The notes beneath the pieces were generated by a model that saw only the letters and a list, made by a program, of their open reading frames with translations, searched no databases and had not been told where the DNA came from. From Phytophthora sp. 'mugwort' (taxonomy: Eukaryota; Oomycota; Peronosporomycetes; Peronosporales; Peronosporaceae): a stretch of 64,000 nucleotides of DNA. Of this stretch, positions 60,609 to 64,000 are shown one piece after another; positions within the stretch are counted from its first letter, which is position 1, and each line of letters starts with the position of its first letter. The translations under genes were made by a program, and so were the position numbers. The DNA is taken from NCBI GenBank assembly GCA_033558025.1, contig JAUCEF010000016.1, positions 868,001 to 932,000 on the forward strand. The letters run 5' to 3'.

Positions 60609-62989
60609 ATGTCGCTGCTGTCCGAGGAGGTCGTGCCTAACTCGGTGGGCTGGTACATCCTGGAGGGCTACCCGTGGTGGCCTGTGTACATCTGTGACGT
60701 GTTCAAGCTGCGCCCGACGCTGCACCTTCTGGGCAACGGCCACAAGAAGATCCTCAAGAAAGCGCGTGATTTTCCCGAAGACTTCATCGTCGTCTACTAC
60801 TTCGGCTCCCATGACTTGTACGTTACTGTGCAAGGCTGAATGACACTGTAATGGGGGGAAGATGCGCACGTAACCGTTTGACCGATTGACTTGTTGCCTG
60901 CTCTTCTTGATGCAGCTCGCTCGTGGGGCTCAAGAAGGGCGTGCTGCGGCCTTGGGACTGCGCCCAGAAGGACCAGTTCCTTAAAGGGCACCCCAAGCAC
61001 CTATGCAAGAAGAAGGTCGTGATGGAGGACCTGCAGGTGGCCGTACAAGAGGCCGAGGAGTACCTCTCGCAGCCCGAGGACATCCGACTGCCGCAGCATA
61101 TGGTGCCATCCGACCTGGACCCGACGCTGGAGCCGCCGCCACCCGAGCTCGTGCCGCAGGAGGTTGCCATGGACACGGATATGGATGAACACATGAACGA
61201 TACCATGGAAGGTGACGATGGAGAGGCTCCAGATGACGACGAGGATGAAGACGAGGGCGCCGAGAAACAGCGCAAGAAGAAGGAAAAGAAAGTTGCCAAG
61301 GAGAAGAAGAAAAAGGTGAAGAAAGAAAAGAAGGAGAAGAAGCTAAAGAAAGACAAGAAGCGGAAGAGCGACGACTTGGGCGCGGAAAAGAAGGTTGCGT
61401 CGCCGTCTAAGGTGGCCAAGACATCGGCTGAAATGGACGTCAGGAGCGAATCTGTAGCGGTGAAGACGGACACCAATGAGGAGAAGAAACCTCCTCCGGC
61501 GGATATGACGACCGAAGCGCTCAGCATCATCCTGGAAAAGGAGATCCGGTGGATCCTCGTTAATTGCCCATTTGAGGAGATGACCACGAAAACGGTGCGC
61601 AAACTTCTCGAGGACCGACTTCACATGGATCTTCGTCACCATAAGGCGTCGATTAAGGAAGGTGTCGCACGTGTGATCGCTTCCATGGAGGAGGAAGATG
61701 CAGGCGACTCTGCTTCCACGGCTCCAGAGGAGTCTGCGGCCTTGCCTGATGATCCAGTAAAGATTGAAGTCAAGGTCGAAGCTAACGAGGTCGCAGTACC
61801 TGTTGCCCCTGAGGAAGCTGCGGTAAAGAACGAAGAGGATACCGCCGTAGATGACGAAACTGCTCGTGCTGACAAACTCGAAAGGACGAAGAAGGAGCTC
61901 GAAGCAGCATCAAAGAATCTGTCGTTGGCTTTGGAATTAGAACCGAAGATCATGGACGCGCTCAACGCATTGAAGACCTTAGACGGTGTAAACAAGGACG
62001 TGCTGGCAGCATCAACTCTCCAGCCTCGACTCGTGAAACTGAGAGCGCACAGATCCTCTAAGATCTCAGAGCTTGTTACGCTTTTGGTGAAGAAGTGGGC
62101 TGTCGAGGATTTGATTCCGGCACCCAAGCCGATCACGAAGGAGGAAATTATGGATTTGAAGGCAAAGCTTGAGAGCTTGGAGACGTCACACGACGAGTTG
62201 TTGATGTGCCTAAACCAGCTCGGCGGGGTACGTTTGTGCTGTGATATTTCGATGTGAGACCGTCTTTAGGCAATTTAACTAATCTTCTTACGTTTGTCCG
62301 TCTTTTTCTTCTGTAGATGCCCCTGACAATAGATCACTTGAAGAAGACGGGAATTGCACGCGCAGTGTCTAAGTTACGCCAGCACGGGTATGCTACGTTG
62401 TCTGATCAAATTACTTTTTACTTCGTTTTGGGATTCTAATCGATTCATGTTTTGTTGGTGCAGCAACGATAAGGTTTCTGCCAAAGCACACGAACTCCGG
62501 CAAAAGTGGATTAAGCAGATTAATGATCAGTCTGCAGACAAGGGTAAGCTCCTACGAGAGTTCCAAGGCGTCCTTGATGGTGTAGTAATTTATCCTTGTC
62601 GTTTGATTTGTACCCTAGATCCCAGCTCAAATCCACTCAAGACCCTCAAAACTTTGAATCGAATTTTGGAGCAACGAAGTGACGGCGCTGGTGCACACAA
62701 GCTCGAAAGCAAGCAATTGGCTGCGCTGGAACAGCTCCACAGTATGCCGCTGGATACTCAAGATATCATTGACTCCAAGGTTGGAATCTCGGTGTCCAAG
62801 ATGCGCAAGTCCAGGTAGGTTCTATTATGGCCCTGTTGTGCTATAAATGACGGCAGTTCTCACCTAGTTTCTTTTTTCTTTCTGTCGTGTTATTGATTGG
62901 ATCATGACAGCAACGATAAGGTACAAAAATTATCGAAGAAGCTTCGAAAGAAATGGCAAGCTGAAGCCAAGGCCAAATCCGCCGCCTAG
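60609..62989 (+). CDS. PWWP / DEK_C / triple TFIIS-N-like chromatin protein, six exons
   Basis: Predicted exons: 60609-60817, 60916-62227, 62317-62387, 62464-62543, 62619-62814, 62911-62989 (1947 nt, 648 residues). All introns are GT-AG, 75-98 bp. The PWWP domain (about 13-85, GYPWWPVYICD and a FGSHDF exon junction) reads methylated chromatin. A long Glu/Lys-rich linker with basic KKEKKEKKLKKDKKRK leads to a DEK_C domain (about 267-322, EKEIRWILVNCPFEEMTTKT). Three TFIIS N-terminal-like helical modules follow (about 412-465, 488-546, 575-645). The last two contain MPLTIDHLKKTGIARAVSKL and MPLDTQDIIDSKVGISVSKM, and each is cut by a phase-2 intron followed by CAACGATAAGGT. The fifth-exon acceptor is inferred: the 75-bp intron 62544-62618 is a multiple of three without stop, so retention is possible. 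The layout resembles the LEDGF/HDGF family of chromatin adaptors. Divergent from PA2G4. Confidence 0.8.
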
Positions 62990-63287
62990 AGAATGTGACG
63001 CATCCTCGTTATTTCAACGAGACGTCATCACGTTCGAGAGGGTAGAATTACAGGTTGTAGCAACTACACTGATGGTACTTTACTCTGTGGGGGAGTGTTA
63101 CTGGTTGTACTTATCTGTACGAGGATGAGATATTCAAAGTAGAGGACCGTGGTACTCTGTGTGCCCATCTTGCGTATAGGAATGGAATCACGCCCCTTGT
63201 TGATAAGGAATATTTGTCCTAACCACTGCTGTTTTCGCTCACATACTAGCTGTTATAGTGGACGTCTGTAACCCAATACTTACACAG

Positions 63288-63377
63288 AACTACGTGGCAT
63301 AAGCTCGTGGTGTATCAACGAAATCGCTGACCAACTACGTGGCATAAGCTCGTGGTATCTCAACGAAATTACCGACC
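63288..63377. repeat. 45-bp tandem duplication
   Basis: Two copies of AACTACGTGGCATAAGCTCG...TCAACGAAAT...GACC, at 63288-63332 and 63333-63377, differing at a few positions. Confidence 0.85.
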
Positions 63378-63773
63378 TGCACCAGAATCAAGATATTTTA
63401 CTACACGTGCGTGATCTCTATTGCTGGTATAGACCATTCCCAAATTTCCATCGCAGATGCATGAATCACTTCAGCTCGGACAGAAGTATAATTACGGTTG
63501 TACCTAACGCACCGAAAAAGATGATGCCACTTGCCAGTATAAGTTTGATGAAAGGAACTTTTTTGGGGATCAAAATTGGATTAGGTCAACTTTTGGATTA
63601 ACTATATAGAGGGGTCGTGCGACGGATCAACTTATCGGATCAACTTTATAGGGTCCCCCGTCGGGTCAACTGATAGGATCAATAGTTTATGGCACGTGTT
63701 GCTGCGCCCAACTCGCCGCGTCACATTTTTAGTTTAAACTTATGTTTTGTAATGGCAAGTGAGTATTGTGAGT

Positions 63774-63814
63774 CACTGTCCAGTCGGTCACAAATTGTGA
63801 CCGACTGGACAGTG
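63774..63814. repeat. 41-bp near-perfect palindrome
   Basis: CACTGTCCAGTCGGTCACAA, a single A, then TTGTGACCGACTGGACAGTG: 20-bp arms with no mismatch and a one-base centre. Both flanks lose symmetry at once. Two fused transposon ends would give this form. Confidence 0.85.
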
Positions 63815-64000
63815 GTACATCAGAACAAGCAAGGAAAATTCCGGGCCCTACCGAATCTGGGCGGATGCCAGCGTATACGGGTATATATGTCCGTGTGAAC
63901 CACTCATTGGGGGGGGGGATTCTGGAGAAAGCAGGCCAGCCGAGCATGGAGCGCACGCTGCAGCCGCGAAAGCGGTCTTTTTTGGACGGAGGCAACAATG

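Larger units (their letters stand above)
62990..64000. other. Terminal intergenic region
   Basis: No supported gene in the last kilobase. It holds a 45-bp tandem duplication, repeated GGATCAACTT/GGGTCAACT words at about 63570-63680 and a 41-bp palindrome (separate entries). Confidence 0.5.

Overview
The window looks like an oomycete nuclear genome, most likely Phytophthora or a close relative. Three things point there: gene starts preceded by a GCTCA(C/T)TYYNCAWTTT-like initiator block, a lineage-typical zinc-finger protein and paired phosphate transporters, and dense debris of the transposon families common in that group (Gypsy, Copia, mariner, PIF/Harbinger, MULE, pogo, LINE). No tRNA, rRNA or CRISPR array was seen.

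The window has two parts. About 1-35,000 is gene-poor and repeat-rich. Its only convincing host gene is a four-repeat WRKY19-type zinc-finger protein (3388-4101). The rest is decayed elements: a mariner relic (6.5-7.2 kb), a low-complexity satellite (7.6-7.9 kb), a 5'-truncated Copia (8.9-10.4 kb) followed by a Gypsy element (10.6-17.0 kb) with an apparent antisense ORF between integrase and 3' LTR, two PIF/Harbinger relics, a broken RING/IBR gene, a MULE relic, a second mariner relic, and relics of a SET-domain protein and a SANT-like protein.

From about 35.7 to 63 kb the sequence is mostly intact genes: two convergent phosphate-transporter paralogues (plus the C-terminal stub of a third copy), a MNN1-like glycosyltransferase, the DEAH helicase DHX37, Pescadillo (PES1), PA2G4/EBP1 and a spliced PWWP/DEK_C/TFIIS-N-like chromatin protein. 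DHX37 and PES1 are divergently transcribed from a 276-bp shared promoter, and both act in ribosome assembly. PA2G4 and the PWWP gene form a second divergent pair 263 bp apart.

Between these blocks, at 49.3-52.7 kb, lies the most interesting locus: an uninterrupted 800-residue Fanzor1 protein (eukaryotic TnpB-like, RNA-guided nuclease family). It sits 90 bp downstream of, and on the same strand as, a frameshifted IS630/Tc1-mariner transposase, and tail-to-tail with PES1. The Fanzor ORF is complete while its transposase and the neighbouring head-to-head transposase are broken. The 190 bp between the Fanzor and PES1 stops is where a guide RNA would be expected. A further repeat island (52.7-58.9 kb) holds another transposase relic, a pogo-like relic and a LINE 3' end.
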